A stretch of 64,000 nt of DNA from Streptomyces sp. CB00316 (lineage in GTDB: Bacteria > Actinomycetota > Actinomycetes > Streptomycetales > Streptomycetaceae), in the NCBI RefSeq assembly GCF_001905595.1, contig NZ_LIXI01000003.1, forward strand, positions 558,001 to 622,000. Reading direction: 5' to 3'. The translations under genes were made by a program, and so were the position numbers. The notes beneath the pieces are model-generated. The model did not search any database and was not told the origin of the DNA. It was given only the letters and a program-made list of their open reading frames with translations. Positions 1-9,849 of this stretch are shown here, piece after piece. Within the stretch, counting starts at the first letter, position 1. Each line of letters begins with the position of its first letter.

Positions 1-740
1 CCGACCTCGCCGGCCTGCTCACCCAGGCCGCCCCGGACGACTTCAAAAAGGTCACCGACTGGCTGGACGCGCTGCGCCGCCTGGAACTGCTGAGCCTCTC
101 CCACCTGGTCCCCGACCCCCGCGCGCTGCCGGCCGAGAGCATCCGCTTCGCCTACCTCGATCCCGCGTGGGTGCGGGCCGCGGTGGACGGGGCGGTGAGC
201 GTCGGCGTCGGCCACGCCCTGGACGCCGACCTCAACGCTCTGGCGACCGGCGGCGGTCCGGTGCCGAAGTGCGCTGTGCTCGTCAACTCCAGCCTGGTGG
301 AGAACTGGCCCAAAGCCATCGTCACCGCCCACAAGGGCACCGAAGTCGTCGGACCCGTACGTGAGGCCGTCTTCGGCACGCAGATCCGCCTGGCGCTCTT
401 CCCCGAGGTCATCGACCGCTTCGAGCTCGCCGAGCCCCCGCGGGGTCTGTGCTTCGGCATCGGAGACCTCGGCACCATCGAGCTCCGCGAAATCACCGGA
501 GATCGCATCGGGCACCCGATGGGCGAGTTCCCTCCGCCACCGCCTGCCGACGACAGCCGCTTCCGGCGCTTCCTGCGCCCGGGCGGGAAGGATGTCCTCA
601 ATGTCGACGGTACCGGCGACGCCTTGGTGCCCGCCCTCTCCAGCGCGCACGGGCTCACCGGTGGGCAGCGGATCTCCTCCGCGCAGTTCGCCCTGCAGAT
701 GATCAACGCACCGCAGGCCCAGACCTTCTCCCGGCCCTGA
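1..740 (+). CDS. Hypothetical protein, C-terminal 246 residues (5' end outside window)
   Basis: The reading frame is open from base 3 and stops at 740, so only the C-terminal part is visible. Codon usage is typical Streptomyces. I see no signal peptide, membrane segment or catalytic motif. The visible N-terminal part is helical and rich in Leu/Ala/Arg, and the rest looks globular. It lies 53 bp upstream of an 1152-residue protein and in the same direction, which suggests one operon with the next two genes. I do not recognise the family. Its neighbour looks like a large structural protein and the third gene like a fibre, so a role in a surface or secreted assembly is possible but is inference only. 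Confidence 0.7.
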   Translation, partial: DLAGLLTQAAPDDFKKVTDWLDALRRLELLSLSHLVPDPRALPAESIRFAYLDPAWVRAAVDGAVSVGVGHALDADLNALATGGGPVPKCAVLVNSSLVENWPKAIVTAHKGTEVVGPVREAVFGTQIRLALFPEVIDRFELAEPPRGLCFGIGDLGTIELREITGDRIGHPMGEFPPPPPADDSRFRRFLRPGGKDVLNVDGTGDALVPALSSAHGLTGGQRISSAQFALQMINAPQAQTFSRP

Positions 741-793
741 CTCCACGTCCCCGCGCTGCACTGCCAATGCGCTGACCGAAAGGACCTCGGGCC

Positions 794-3700
794 ATGTCCG
801 TGGACACCACCCTCATCGTGCCGGTCGAAGTGGCGGCCCTCGCCGTGAACCGGGCCACCCGCGACACCGGTACCCCGCACGTGTTCCACCGCTGGATCAC
901 CAACTTCAAAGACGTCGGCCAGGGCGTCCCTGCCGAGCCCGCCCCGTTCTCCAGCCCTGAGGAGTGGACCGGCCGTGAGGACCGCCTCGGCGTCTACCTC
1001 CAGTGGGAGCTGCCCGCCGCCCTCACCCGCGGCCGCCACGACGAGGAAGAGGGCATCGGGGACTTTCCCCTGGTGCCCAACCGGTGGCTCGTCGTCCGCC
1101 GCACCGACTGCACCGGCAAGCTCAAGGCGTGGGTCGTTGAGAGCGACTACCTCGACCCGATGGACGGCAGTGTCTCCTTCCAGGATCCTGACAGTGAGGA
1201 ACCGGCCGCGACCCTGATCGGCAGGTGCCACGAGCTCACCGGACCCTGGCGCGAGCCATCCGGCCGGCGCGAGCCGTTCCTCACTGCGATCGGCCCCGGA
1301 CTGCTGACCTTCTCGGTCTTCCAGCCCTACAACACCAACGTCTTCTCCCTCCACGACACCCTCCTGGACGCCCCTGAGGGGGAACTGCCCGGGCGGGAGC
1401 GGCTGAGCTACTTCGTCGCCGGCTGGTACGCCCAGCCGGACAGCGACATCCTCGCCGGTACCGACGACCTGGCCGCGCTGCTGGAGCGCCTGCGGTGGCG
1501 GCCGCCGGTGGGCTCCGGCAGCGGCATCCGCTCCTCCGTCTACTCCGGCACCGTCCTGGGCCTGGACTGGGACCCGACCGGCCCCGTCCCCGACTCGCCC
1601 TGCCCTGAGCCGGCCGACGTCACCCCGATCGTGTCCAACAGCATCGCCGAAGCCGTCGGCGAGCTGGGCGCCCGGGCCGACGGCCAAGGAGCGCTGTCCG
1701 CGGATGAGGCCGACCTGTTCCGGGCCTTCCTCCTGGGAGGGATCGATGCCCTGGAGGAGAGCGACCGGCCCGAGGCCGACATCCTCACCGGCCGCCGCGC
1801 CCACGACAGCGCCTTCGGTCCGGTCGCCGGCGGGTACCGCTGGTTCATCGGCGAACGCGGCGAGGAGACGGGCCGCACCATCTCCCGCGCGACCCGCGCC
1901 GCGGAGGCCGACGCCGTCGCCGACCTCAACCGCCGCCAAGCCGCGCATGACGCCACCGAAGCCGAACTCGACGCCGCCCGCGAGCGCCTCTACCACCTGT
2001 GGTGGCTCAGCCGCCTGGAACGCCGGTCGGACGAGTTCAATGCCCGTGTCGACGACGAACTCGATGTCGGCAACGCGGACGGCGCGGCCGGCCGTGTCGT
2101 CGCCCTCGCCCGCGAGGTGGCCGAACAGCGCGCAGAACTGCCGTGGGGCAAGAGTGAAGCGGACCTGGCAGCGCGCATCGACGCCCTGTACCCGGCCTAC
2201 GGCGCCCGGGCCGCCCGCCGCCTGATCCGCATCCCGGCCGAGGACTTCGAGTACAGCGCCGACCCGGTCCTCACCCTGGAAGGCGCCAACCTCCACGCGC
2301 CCCTCACCCGCGACACCGCCCTGCCCTGCCGCACCCCCGAACGTGTAGTCACCCGGGCTTCCGGCATCACCACCGCCGACGTCGCGGCCACCGCGGCCCA
2401 GATCGACCTCACCGGCCAGCAGCCGCCCTGCTTCCCCGCGCTGCTCAGCGAGTTCCTCATCCTGGACCGCGCCCTGCGCAGCGGCGCGATCCGGGACGTC
2501 ACCGGAACTCTGCCCGAGTACGGCACCCAGCCGTGGGAGATGCCCTGGCAGCCGCTGTTCCTGCTGTGGAAGGCCGAGTACTTCCCCCTGCCCTTCCGTG
2601 ACGGTGACGCGGCGCACTGGGACTTCATCGAGGGCTCCCGCTACCAGTGGAAAGGCACCGGAGAGCCCGGCACGCCGCTCGTCGTCTCGGGCCGCCAGAT
2701 GCTCGCCCCCACCGCCGGCCACATCATCGACGGCACGCTGCAGACCTACGCCCGCGTACGCGCTCAGCTGCCCGCCGACGCCGTGCTGCGTGTCCGTTCC
2801 CAGGCCCGCGAGGCGAACTACCTCTCCCAGACCCTCGACGGGTTCGGCGCCGCTATCGCCCAACGCCAGCCCCTGGCCGGCCTCCAGCCATCCGGCGACT
2901 TCCGCGGCTTGATCGGCAACGGCGACTACCCCCCGCCGGACCCCGGGCCCCTCAAGTCCAGCGACTGGGACCCCGACCCCGTCTCCACCTTCCAGGACCT
3001 GCGCGCCGGCCAGCTCGCCTTCCTCGACGTCGCGGTCGTCGACCGCTTCGGGCGCTCCGTCAATCTCATCGCGGCCGACTCCACCAGCTTCCACCCCGAG
3101 ATGCCGGACACCATGCGTCCGGCCCACCCCGTCAGCGACGACACCCCCGAGCGGCTGGTCGAACTGGGACCGCGCCTGCTCCAGCCGGCCCGCCTGCGCT
3201 TCGACTTCCTCGCCGCGACCACCGACGAGGACACTGACCTGACACCGGGTACCAATCCCGTCTGCGCCTGGCTGCTACACAACCGCCTCGACCAGTCCCT
3301 CGTAGTCCACGCGCCCGAGGGGGCGGCGCTCGGTGAACTGCGCGTCACTTTGAACACCGCCAGCCGGCGGGAAGTCTCCTGGTCCGCCCTGCCCGGCTCT
3401 GAAGTGACCCGCTTCGAACAGCTGGAGGCACTGGCCCCCCACCCCTACCGGCTGCTGAACACCGTGAAGACCCGCGGCCCCGCGACTTTCGACGCCTTCC
3501 GCGCCACGCTCGACCGTACCCTTGAGACCATCGACCCGGACGGCCCGGCCGACCCCGGCCTCGGCTTCCTCCTCGGCCGCCCCCTCGCGCTGGTCCGCAC
3601 CCGCCTCACCATGAACCTCCGTGGCCCCCTGCGCACCGACGTCAGCTGGCACAACCTCTTCGAACCCACCCCCTCCCAGCTGCCCGGCTACCCGTGGGCG

Positions 3701-4252
3701 ATCCGTCTCGGCGAGGCGCAGCAGAGCGACGACGGCCTGGTCGGCTATGTCCTCGACAACGACTACGAGCACTTCGAGACGGTCATCGACCCGGCCCCCG
3801 GTGCCGGGGAGTACCTGCGGCCCATCGGCGACAAGCCCAGGCTCGAGCTGGACTTCGGTGAGAACAGCACCGCGGTCGCCACCGTGCTGCTCGACCCACG
3901 AGCGGCCGTGCACGCCACCACCGACATCCTGGCCACCAAGAAGGTTTTCGTCCCACAGGAGTTCACCGACCAGGCGATCACCCGCATGAGCGTGAACTTC
4001 CGCACCGGACCGCTCCTGGCCGCCACCACCGCCCTGCGCGGCCCCCAGGACGAGAGCGAGGAGACCGTCCTCATGCCGGCCCCGGCCGGCGTCCTCGGCA
4101 CCTGGACCTGGTCGGAGAACCGCGGCGGTGAGTGGGAGAAGCTGCCGATCCTCACCCAGGACCAGTACGACCTGCCCCTGGCGGAACCCGAGATCCGTTC
4201 CGGCTTCCTCACCCTCGACGACGCCGCCGCCCATACCCGCGCCGCCCGCTGA
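794..4252 (+). CDS. Large conserved hypothetical protein (1152 aa)
   Basis: The ATG at 794 follows an AAAGGA ribosome binding site. The protein has no signal peptide and no transmembrane stretch, so it is probably cytoplasmic or exported without a leader. The first 130 residues carry a motif of the type LGVYLQWELPAAL followed by PNRWLVVR, which I associate with uncharacterised large bacterial proteins. Residues of roughly 360-480 form a long charged helical, coiled-coil-like segment. The remainder appears mostly beta, rich in Pro, Asp and Trp. There are no nucleotide-binding or protease motifs. The spacing to both neighbours is short (53 and 70 bp), so it is likely the second gene of a three-gene operon. 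The function is unknown. Confidence 0.75.
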   Translation: MSVDTTLIVPVEVAALAVNRATRDTGTPHVFHRWITNFKDVGQGVPAEPAPFSSPEEWTGREDRLGVYLQWELPAALTRGRHDEEEGIGDFPLVPNRWLVVRRTDCTGKLKAWVVESDYLDPMDGSVSFQDPDSEEPAATLIGRCHELTGPWREPSGRREPFLTAIGPGLLTFSVFQPYNTNVFSLHDTLLDAPEGELPGRERLSYFVAGWYAQPDSDILAGTDDLAALLERLRWRPPVGSGSGIRSSVYSGTVLGLDWDPTGPVPDSPCPEPADVTPIVSNSIAEAVGELGARADGQGALSADEADLFRAFLLGGIDALEESDRPEADILTGRRAHDSAFGPVAGGYRWFIGERGEETGRTISRATRAAEADAVADLNRRQAAHDATEAELDAARERLYHLWWLSRLERRSDEFNARVDDELDVGNADGAAGRVVALAREVAEQRAELPWGKSEADLAARIDALYPAYGARAARRLIRIPAEDFEYSADPVLTLEGANLHAPLTRDTALPCRTPERVVTRASGITTADVAATAAQIDLTGQQPPCFPALLSEFLILDRALRSGAIRDVTGTLPEYGTQPWEMPWQPLFLLWKAEYFPLPFRDGDAAHWDFIEGSRYQWKGTGEPGTPLVVSGRQMLAPTAGHIIDGTLQTYARVRAQLPADAVLRVRSQAREANYLSQTLDGFGAAIAQRQPLAGLQPSGDFRGLIGNGDYPPPDPGPLKSSDWDPDPVSTFQDLRAGQLAFLDVAVVDRFGRSVNLIAADSTSFHPEMPDTMRPAHPVSDDTPERLVELGPRLLQPARLRFDFLAATTDEDTDLTPGTNPVCAWLLHNRLDQSLVVHAPEGAALGELRVTLNTASRREVSWSALPGSEVTRFEQLEALAPHPYRLLNTVKTRGPATFDAFRATLDRTLETIDPDGPADPGLGFLLGRPLALVRTRLTMNLRGPLRTDVSWHNLFEPTPSQLPGYPWAIRLGEAQQSDDGLVGYVLDNDYEHFETVIDPAPGAGEYLRPIGDKPRLELDFGENSTAVATVLLDPRAAVHATTDILATKKVFVPQEFTDQAITRMSVNFRTGPLLAATTALRGPQDESEETVLMPAPAGVLGTWTWSENRGGEWEKLPILTQDQYDLPLAEPEIRSGFLTLDDAAAHTRAAR

Positions 4253-4322
4253 CCACCACTCCCGACGCCACGCGCCGTTCCTTCCCGGGGCGGCGCGTCC
4301 GCGAGACTCCAAGGAGCGCTTT

Positions 4323-5723
4323 GTGACCGTAGTGATTCAGACTCAGGATGCCGACACCTCGGCGGCCAATGACCCGTTGCTGTCGTACACCGTCTCCACC
4401 AGCCCGAGCCCGCTGAAGGCGTCGCCGGAGGATCCGCAGGCGCCCGAGGAGATCGGGGAGGTGGTGATCTCGGTCGCCCGGCAGAGCGGCACGCCGGCGG
4501 ATGTCGAGTGGATCAGGGTGAAGGTCCCGGCCGGGACGATGGCACCCGACCTGGCCACCGACCTCAACAAGATCAGTCCCCGGATCAGCCTCACCGGTTG
4601 GACCGTGCGTCTGGACGCGTCGGCCAAGGAGTTCGTCTGCACGCCCGCCGGCAGCAACGCGCCGATCGGCCCGGACACCGGATTCACCATCCAGCTGTCC
4701 GACATCCCCATCAGCCGCAAGGTGGGAACCGCCCCGATCACCGTCACCGAACGCTCCCGCACCGGAAGTTCCGCCTTCCAGGACCGGCCCAGCGTCTTCA
4801 ACCTCGGCAAGTTTCCCGCCGACTTCTACCTGCGCAACTTCCTGTGCGAACCCTCCGTCATCAACAACGGCGGCGACATCAAGCTCACCTGGGAACGCTC
4901 CGCCAACGCCACCTACGAACTCCTCTACGGTGACGTCAACCGCGACGTCACCAACCGCACCAGCCTCGACCTCGAAGGCATCAAAACCGACACGACCTTC
5001 TACCTCCGTGCCACCACCGGAGACCCCACCAACCCCGTCATCCGCATCCTCTCCACCCAGCTCACCGTCATCAAACCCGACCTCGACATCGGCAACCTCA
5101 CCGTCAACGGCAATGTCATCGCGAAGGGCAACGTCACCATCGCGACGGGCAAGCAACTTGCCGTCCCTAAAATCGTCGGCAGCGGCGGTGACATCGAAGT
5201 GGGCAGCAGGCTACGCCAGACGTCTGGCGGCATCTCGGTCGACAGCGGTGGCCTGACCGTCCAAGGAAGCGCCACCATCTCGGGCGGACTCACCGCCACG
5301 ACAATGACAGCCCGCAACAGCCTGACCGTCGGCCTCCCGGCCGCCAGTGCCTTCCCGGAAAGCAACACCAGTGCCACACCGGACAAGATGCTGGACGGCC
5401 AGGACGACACCTTCTACCAGTCACGGCTGATCCCACGGACCGGAGACTGGGCGATGATCGAGCTGAAAGACACCAAGACCGTCACCCGGGTACAGATCGT
5501 GCCCTCTCACGACGCGAGCCTCGTAGGACGGGTCGAGACATCACTCGACAAAAGCACTTGGACCCCACTCGGCGACTACACCAGGGGCGGGTTCGACCTC
5601 ACGATCCCGAACGGGCGCGCAGCCAAGTACGTACGTCTCCTCGTCACCACAAACCAGCTTGTGGTGTTCCAAATCAGGCATTTCATTGTCACGCCGAGCT
5701 TCGCCTTCACCGCGGGCTCCTGA
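4323..5723 (+). CDS. Fibre-like protein with C-terminal discoidin-like domain (466 aa)
   Basis: I choose the GTG at 4323 because AAGGAGCG lies just upstream; the open frame reaches further back but into the previous gene. An N-terminal region of about 150 residues is followed by a beta domain (around 165-250) that could be a fibronectin-like fold. Then comes a repetitive segment of short LTVNGNV / LTVQGSATI type repeats (about 255-345), typical of trimeric fibres. The last 120 residues resemble an F5/8 type C (discoidin) carbohydrate-binding fold (DKMLDGQDDTFYQS, later VRLLV). This modular plan suggests a surface or tail-fibre-like binding protein. It is co-directional with the two preceding genes. 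The fold assignments are inference from pattern. Confidence 0.7.
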   Translation: MTVVIQTQDADTSAANDPLLSYTVSTSPSPLKASPEDPQAPEEIGEVVISVARQSGTPADVEWIRVKVPAGTMAPDLATDLNKISPRISLTGWTVRLDASAKEFVCTPAGSNAPIGPDTGFTIQLSDIPISRKVGTAPITVTERSRTGSSAFQDRPSVFNLGKFPADFYLRNFLCEPSVINNGGDIKLTWERSANATYELLYGDVNRDVTNRTSLDLEGIKTDTTFYLRATTGDPTNPVIRILSTQLTVIKPDLDIGNLTVNGNVIAKGNVTIATGKQLAVPKIVGSGGDIEVGSRLRQTSGGISVDSGGLTVQGSATISGGLTATTMTARNSLTVGLPAASAFPESNTSATPDKMLDGQDDTFYQSRLIPRTGDWAMIELKDTKTVTRVQIVPSHDASLVGRVETSLDKSTWTPLGDYTRGGFDLTIPNGRAAKYVRLLVTTNQLVVFQIRHFIVTPSFAFTAGS

Positions 5724-6182
5724 GCTGCGAACCTCTGCCTCCCCGCCCCCGCGACAGCGCACCAGTGCAGAAAGCGCCCCTGCTGGAAGCAGAGCCTCGC
5801 CGTGAGGTGCGTCGCGGGGCCGCCGGAGGGCGATCACAGAAGACGCCCGGCAATGTGGCGAAAGTCGTCCGCACCACGCGTCTGCCCTCCCGGACCCGGC
5901 GACCAGCCGGAACGACACCGTGTCGTAGGCCATGCGCGGGTCGCCCTTCCGCTGGCGGATCACGCTCGAACGATCCGTTGCTGTCGTACACCTCCAGTGC
6001 TCCACCGCCACCAGACGGCCGAAGCACACCTGCTTCCACTCCCCAGCACACCTGCTTCCACTCCCTAGCAAGCGTGCTGACCAGGACGGCCAGCCGCTCG
6101 TCCTCCGCAGCGCCGAATGAGTGCAGCGACTTGAGTGGACCACCGACAGCATCGCGTTCAGGATTCGGCCCAGGCTCTGCGT
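5724..6182. other. Gene-poor stretch with an echo of the upstream gene
   Basis: No convincing gene. Around 5968-5995 the sequence repeats, with two mismatches over 24 bases, the start of the gene at 4323 (both encode NDPLLSYT). This suggests a partial duplication or the stump of a second copy. A 21-bp tandem repeat lies just after it. Confidence 0.5.
6023..6065. repeat. Tandem direct repeat, 2 x 21 bp
   Basis: Two identical 21-base copies (6023-6043 and 6045-6065, each starting agcacacctg) are separated by one base, a period of 22. They lie outside any gene. A short tandem duplication is the simplest explanation. Confidence 0.9.
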
Positions 6183-6220
6183 AGCCCGCCCGTGGTGACG
6201 GCCGTCACCACGGGCGGGCT
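6183..6220. terminator. 38-bp perfect palindrome, probable bidirectional terminator
   Basis: Positions 6183-6201 and 6202-6220 are exact reverse complements, with no spacer. The site lies just past the end of the recombinase pseudogene on the minus strand and downstream of the plus-strand operon, so it could end transcription from both sides. There is no U-tract, which is common in Streptomyces. Confidence 0.75.
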
Positions 6221-6227
6221 CGCACCT

Positions 6228-8483
6228 CTACCGGGGTAGCTGCGCGGTACGTTCCGGGTGGGCGGCGCTGATGTACCGCATTGCGGTCTGAGCGGCGATG
6301 CCGAACAGACGCATCAGGTGAAGCGGGTCGTCTACCTCGAACGCCTCGTCGCGGATCCGGTCCTGCCGCAGTGTCGGCATCGTGAGCCCGGTGGGCCTGA
6401 AGGCGGTGCTGAACGTGTTGATACCGACGGGCGAGTGCGTGGTGTCTACTGCGGTCCATCTGTTGATCAGCAGATGCGGGTTGGTCGTCACCGGCCAGCG
6501 CCGGTGACGTTCGCGGATCCAAGCGGAGGCGCAGCGGTAGTTGAGTTCGTCCAGGTAGATGACGTGTCGCCTTCCAATCGTCGCACGACGAGCCCCTCGC
6601 GGGACAGGTCGAGGTCGGTGAGCGGCAACCGGCGAATGTCGGTGCCACTGAGCGCATGGACGCAGACCAGCACCATCACGAAGCGCTGGAAGTCGTCCTT
6701 GGCATGGCTGAGGACGTCGGCCAGCCGGTCCGAGGGCACGGAAGGCGGAGTCTTGTTGATCCCGGCGAAGACGAGGCCCCGGGTGGGATCGCGGAAGATC
6801 ACGCCCTCCTGCCGAAGGGCCCGGAAGACATTCCGCAAGACGATGTGGATCGAGCGGGCCGGCGTCCCCTTGCGGGTGGCGATGGCCCGCTTGACGTCGT
6901 CGCGGGTGATCTCGCGCAGGCTCTCGGCGCCGGCCGCCAGCCACGCCTTGAGGATCGGATCGAGAACATGCCAGTAGCGGACGATGCTGCGGTAGGTCCG
7001 GCCGGCATGCTCCCACTTGCCCTCTCCGCGCACGACCTTGATCCAGACCGAGAGTCCCTGTGCGATCGTCTCGGGCAGCGCGGCGAGCTCGGCCTCCAAA
7101 CGCTTCTGATGCGCATCCCGCGGAACCCGGCATCCGGGACCAGCAGCCCTCGGGTTTCAAGGAACTGTGTGACCCGCCGCCCGCTGAACTTCAGGGGACG
7201 GTTGTCGACGAGCGCCCGGATGTCGGTCTCCAGCAGCGGGGCCACTGTCGAGGTCGGCGAGCAGCCGCTTGGCCGAGTCCGTGAGCGTCGGCAGATCCTG
7301 CCGCGCCAGTTCGGCCACCGGGCGCCAGTCTCGCCGGAGCTCGAACAGCCTCCATTGCCCAGGGCCCGTCAAGTGCTCGGAGACAGGGGGACGTCGTGTA
7401 GGCGGGGCCACGTCAGGGTGACGCAGGCTTGTGGGCGCCGGGACCGGTGAACCGAGCCACAGCTGGGTTCCGAACCGGGCCATGTCTCCTGAGATGTAGT
7501 TGGCCATGTGCCAGCGGCAGCCGCGGCAGTGTCCGCCGGCGAGCGGCAGGTCCACACGGTGGCAGCGGTCACACCCTCCCGGGGACGCCGGGAGGTTCCC
7601 TCTCTTGCGGAAGGCGAAGGACGAGCAGGGCTCGCAGGTGACCGTCGTCTTCGCGGTGAACCAGCAGCCGCACTGCCGGCAGGACCTCGATGTCATCGTC
7701 CGGGGCGGCCGAACACGGCGCGTAGTCCGTGGCCGCTGGGGGCGGTCAGATTCGTGAGGCTCTGGCAAAAGCCTGAGCATCCCCGCCCGCAGAAGGACCG
7801 CCCGGACGGACCGGCCGTAGTTGGGGATGTCGTCGAGGAGCAGTTCGTCGACGAGGTCGTCGCCGTCTGTGTCGCGTATGGCGAGCGCGAGGTCCAGCAT
7901 CTCGTGCAGCTTGCGCTGCATGGGTTTGCTGATGCCGGTCTCCGCCGCGAACGCAGCCGTGTGCTCGACGACGTCGCGATAGCCGGCGAGCGGCCTTTGC
8001 AGAATGCGCCGACAGACATCGATGGACAGCATCCGGCGGACCGGGAAGAGCGGAAGCTGCCCCGGGACAGTGGGTGGGAGGACCGCAGGGTCGTCCCGCG
8101 TCGGGGCCGCGGCCGCGCGTATGTGTTCCACCCAGTGCAGCCGCTCGCGCTGATCGACGCCGGTGCGGCCGGTACCTTTTCAGGGGTTGGGCGTGGGTGG
8201 GGGCGAGGCCGTAGCAGAGGAACATCAGCTGGCGACTGAACGGGCCGGCGCCTTCGGGGTCGGTGACCCATTCGGCGTCGGCTTCGAGCCGGACAGCGTG
8301 CAGACATGCCCGGCACAGGCGGTCGGTGTTGAGGTATCCCGTGTGGCGGCAGCGCAGGCACACGCCCTGCGCGGGATGGTTCCTCCGCCACTCCGTGCAC
8401 CCCTGGCACACCGTTGTCCCGAGCTTCCCCCGGCCCTTGCAGTCCGGGCACTGGCGGGGTGAGATCTGGCCCGCATCGGTCAA
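6228..8483 (-). pseudogene. Large zinc-finger tyrosine recombinase, at least four frameshifts
   Basis: Five reading frames must be joined to recover one protein of about 750 residues. They run from ATG 8483 to about 8175, then to about 7250, about 7100, about 6570, and the stop at 6228. The first junction is an extra base in an A run near 8176. The N-terminal half has several CxxC zinc-binding clusters. The C-terminal half is a tyrosine-recombinase fold that ends TAMRYISAAHPER, with the presumed nucleophile Tyr; the HxxR box is replaced by LRQDR. It follows an HTH gene and a second recombinase with 4-nt overlap or close spacing, so this was a three-gene recombinase module of the Tn554-like kind. 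As read here it is inactive, unless the frameshifts are sequencing errors. Confidence 0.7.
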
Positions 8484-8818
8484 TTCGGCGGCAGTGAGCG
8501 AGGGCTGCCCTGTCGACGGGGCGTCGGCCGTACGGGACCCCCGCCAGAGCCTTCAGCTCCCACGGCCTTCGGCAGTGCCTCGCTCTCCCCTGCAGCGGCT
8601 TCCAGGGGCTCGGCCTGGAGCAGATCGCCAACGGTGCAATTCAGCACCGCACAGATCTTGTCCAGGTCGTCGAGCCGCACCGTGACCGGTGTGCCGCTCC
8701 ACATCGCTGCGACCTTGCTCAGCGACGGGGTGAACCCGGCCGTCTTGAACGCCTCCAGCAGCTCGGTGGGACGCCACAGGTCTCGCTGAGCGGCCACCAT
8801 CCTGAGATTCCACTTCAC
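8480..8818 (-). CDS. XRE/Cro-type helix-turn-helix protein of the recombinase module (112 aa)
   Basis: The GTG at 8818 is chosen because AAGGGGA lies upstream; the longer open frame starts inside the neighbouring gene. The first 75 residues form a Cro/C1-type helix-turn-helix with a pattern close to YozG-like regulators (LSKVAAMWSG, then LDDLDKICAVLNCTVGDLL). The C-terminal tail is low complexity and Pro/Arg-rich. The gene overlaps the start of the downstream large recombinase by 4 nt and follows the other recombinase by 19 nt, so all three were one transcript. It probably binds DNA as a regulator or accessory factor of recombination. Unlike its partners it has no frameshift. Confidence 0.75.
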   Translation of the reverse strand: MKWNLRMVAAQRDLWRPTELLEAFKTAGFTPSLSKVAAMWSGTPVTVRLDDLDKICAVLNCTVGDLLQAEPLEAAAGESEALPKAVGAEGSGGGPVRPTPRRQGSPRSLPPN

Positions 8819-8837
8819 CGAAGGTTCCCCTTGTCCA

Positions 8838-9702
8838 TCACCAGGCGCTGGCCGCCCGCGAGCTCGCTGCAACATTGGCATGCTCGGGGTCGGCCTGTGC
8901 AGTCGCCATATACCGAAGAGTCGTAGTGGCCCAGTGGTGGCCCAAAATGCGCTGGACCTCCCACAACGTCATGCCTCGCTCGTACTTGTGGGTCGCGCAG
9001 GCGTGCCGCAGAAGGTGCGGGAAAAGGTCGGTGACCGGGCCGGTCAGGTAGCTCGCGGCCGCCGCGTGGAGCTGGCGCCGGAACATCGAGGGTGTGATCG
9101 CCGGCGCGATCGGCAGGTTCAGCGCCGTTATCGCCTTGGGTTTCCGCTCAGACGGCCACAGGGGCGCCGACGGGTGATCGGCATCGTCGCCGAACTCCGC
9201 CCAACCTCCTCGATCTACCACCAGCAACTCGCGCCCCTCGCGGAACAGGTACGCCTCGCGGGGCCGCGGCCCCGAGCCGCGAGCGCCCTTGCCCTGGACG
9301 ACGAACCGGCCCCACTGGCCGTGTTCCCAGTGGACGTCGCCGATCGTCACCGGGCACAGCTCTGCGGCCCGGACACCGGAGATGTATGCGATCTTCGTCA
9401 TGACGTAGTCGCGACAGGCCACGGCGTACTTCCGGGCATACGGCAACTGCTCCCGCCACCGCGCGAAGAACTCCTTCATCGCCGTCTGCGAGGGCGGGAT
9501 CCTCAGCCCGAAGTCCCCACGGTGAACGGGCCTGTTGAACGGGCCGACCGGTGGCTCCACCGTCGCCCCGAACCGCATCATGATCTCGTGGGCGTAGCGC
9601 TGTTCGAGGAAGGCGAAGAACGCGTGGACCTGGGCCCTCCTCCGCGGCACGTGGCAGCGGCACGAGCGTGAGGGTGCGACCTTCGAAATCTGACACGAGC
9701 AC
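8838..9702 (-). pseudogene. Tyrosine recombinase/integrase, N-terminally broken
   Basis: The catalytic domain is open from 9650 to 8838 and keeps the hallmark residues: Arg in SGVRAAEL, HxxR in HLLRHACATH, and the C-terminal GHHWATTTLRYM with the nucleophile Tyr. Upstream the homologous frame shifts: residues encoded at 9660-9702 (SDFEGRTLTLVPLP) belong to the same protein in another frame, and a stop lies shortly before. The usual N-terminal SAM-like domain is therefore incomplete. It is the first gene of the three-gene recombinase module and is read towards the HTH gene. A short product with the catalytic core could still be made. Confidence 0.65.
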
Positions 9703-9849
9703 AGAGATTACTGGAGTTTCATCGAACTTCGATCAGTTACTCGCAAATTCCTGGAGGTTGCGAAACGAGGGTCACGCACCCCGCTGACCTGCTGACGAGC
9801 GCCTCCACCGCTCTTGAAGGCTCTCCGGGAACCTGCACGTCATCCACTA

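Noticed and set aside
152..3127. 991-residue open frame on the minus strand opposite the first two genes
   Set aside because: It is the antisense of well-supported plus-strand genes. Its composition (Gly/Val/Ala/Asp-rich, no motifs) is typical of antisense frames in high-GC DNA.
6023..6065. CRISPR-like repeat
   Set aside because: Only two units with a one-base spacer and no cas genes; a simple tandem duplication.
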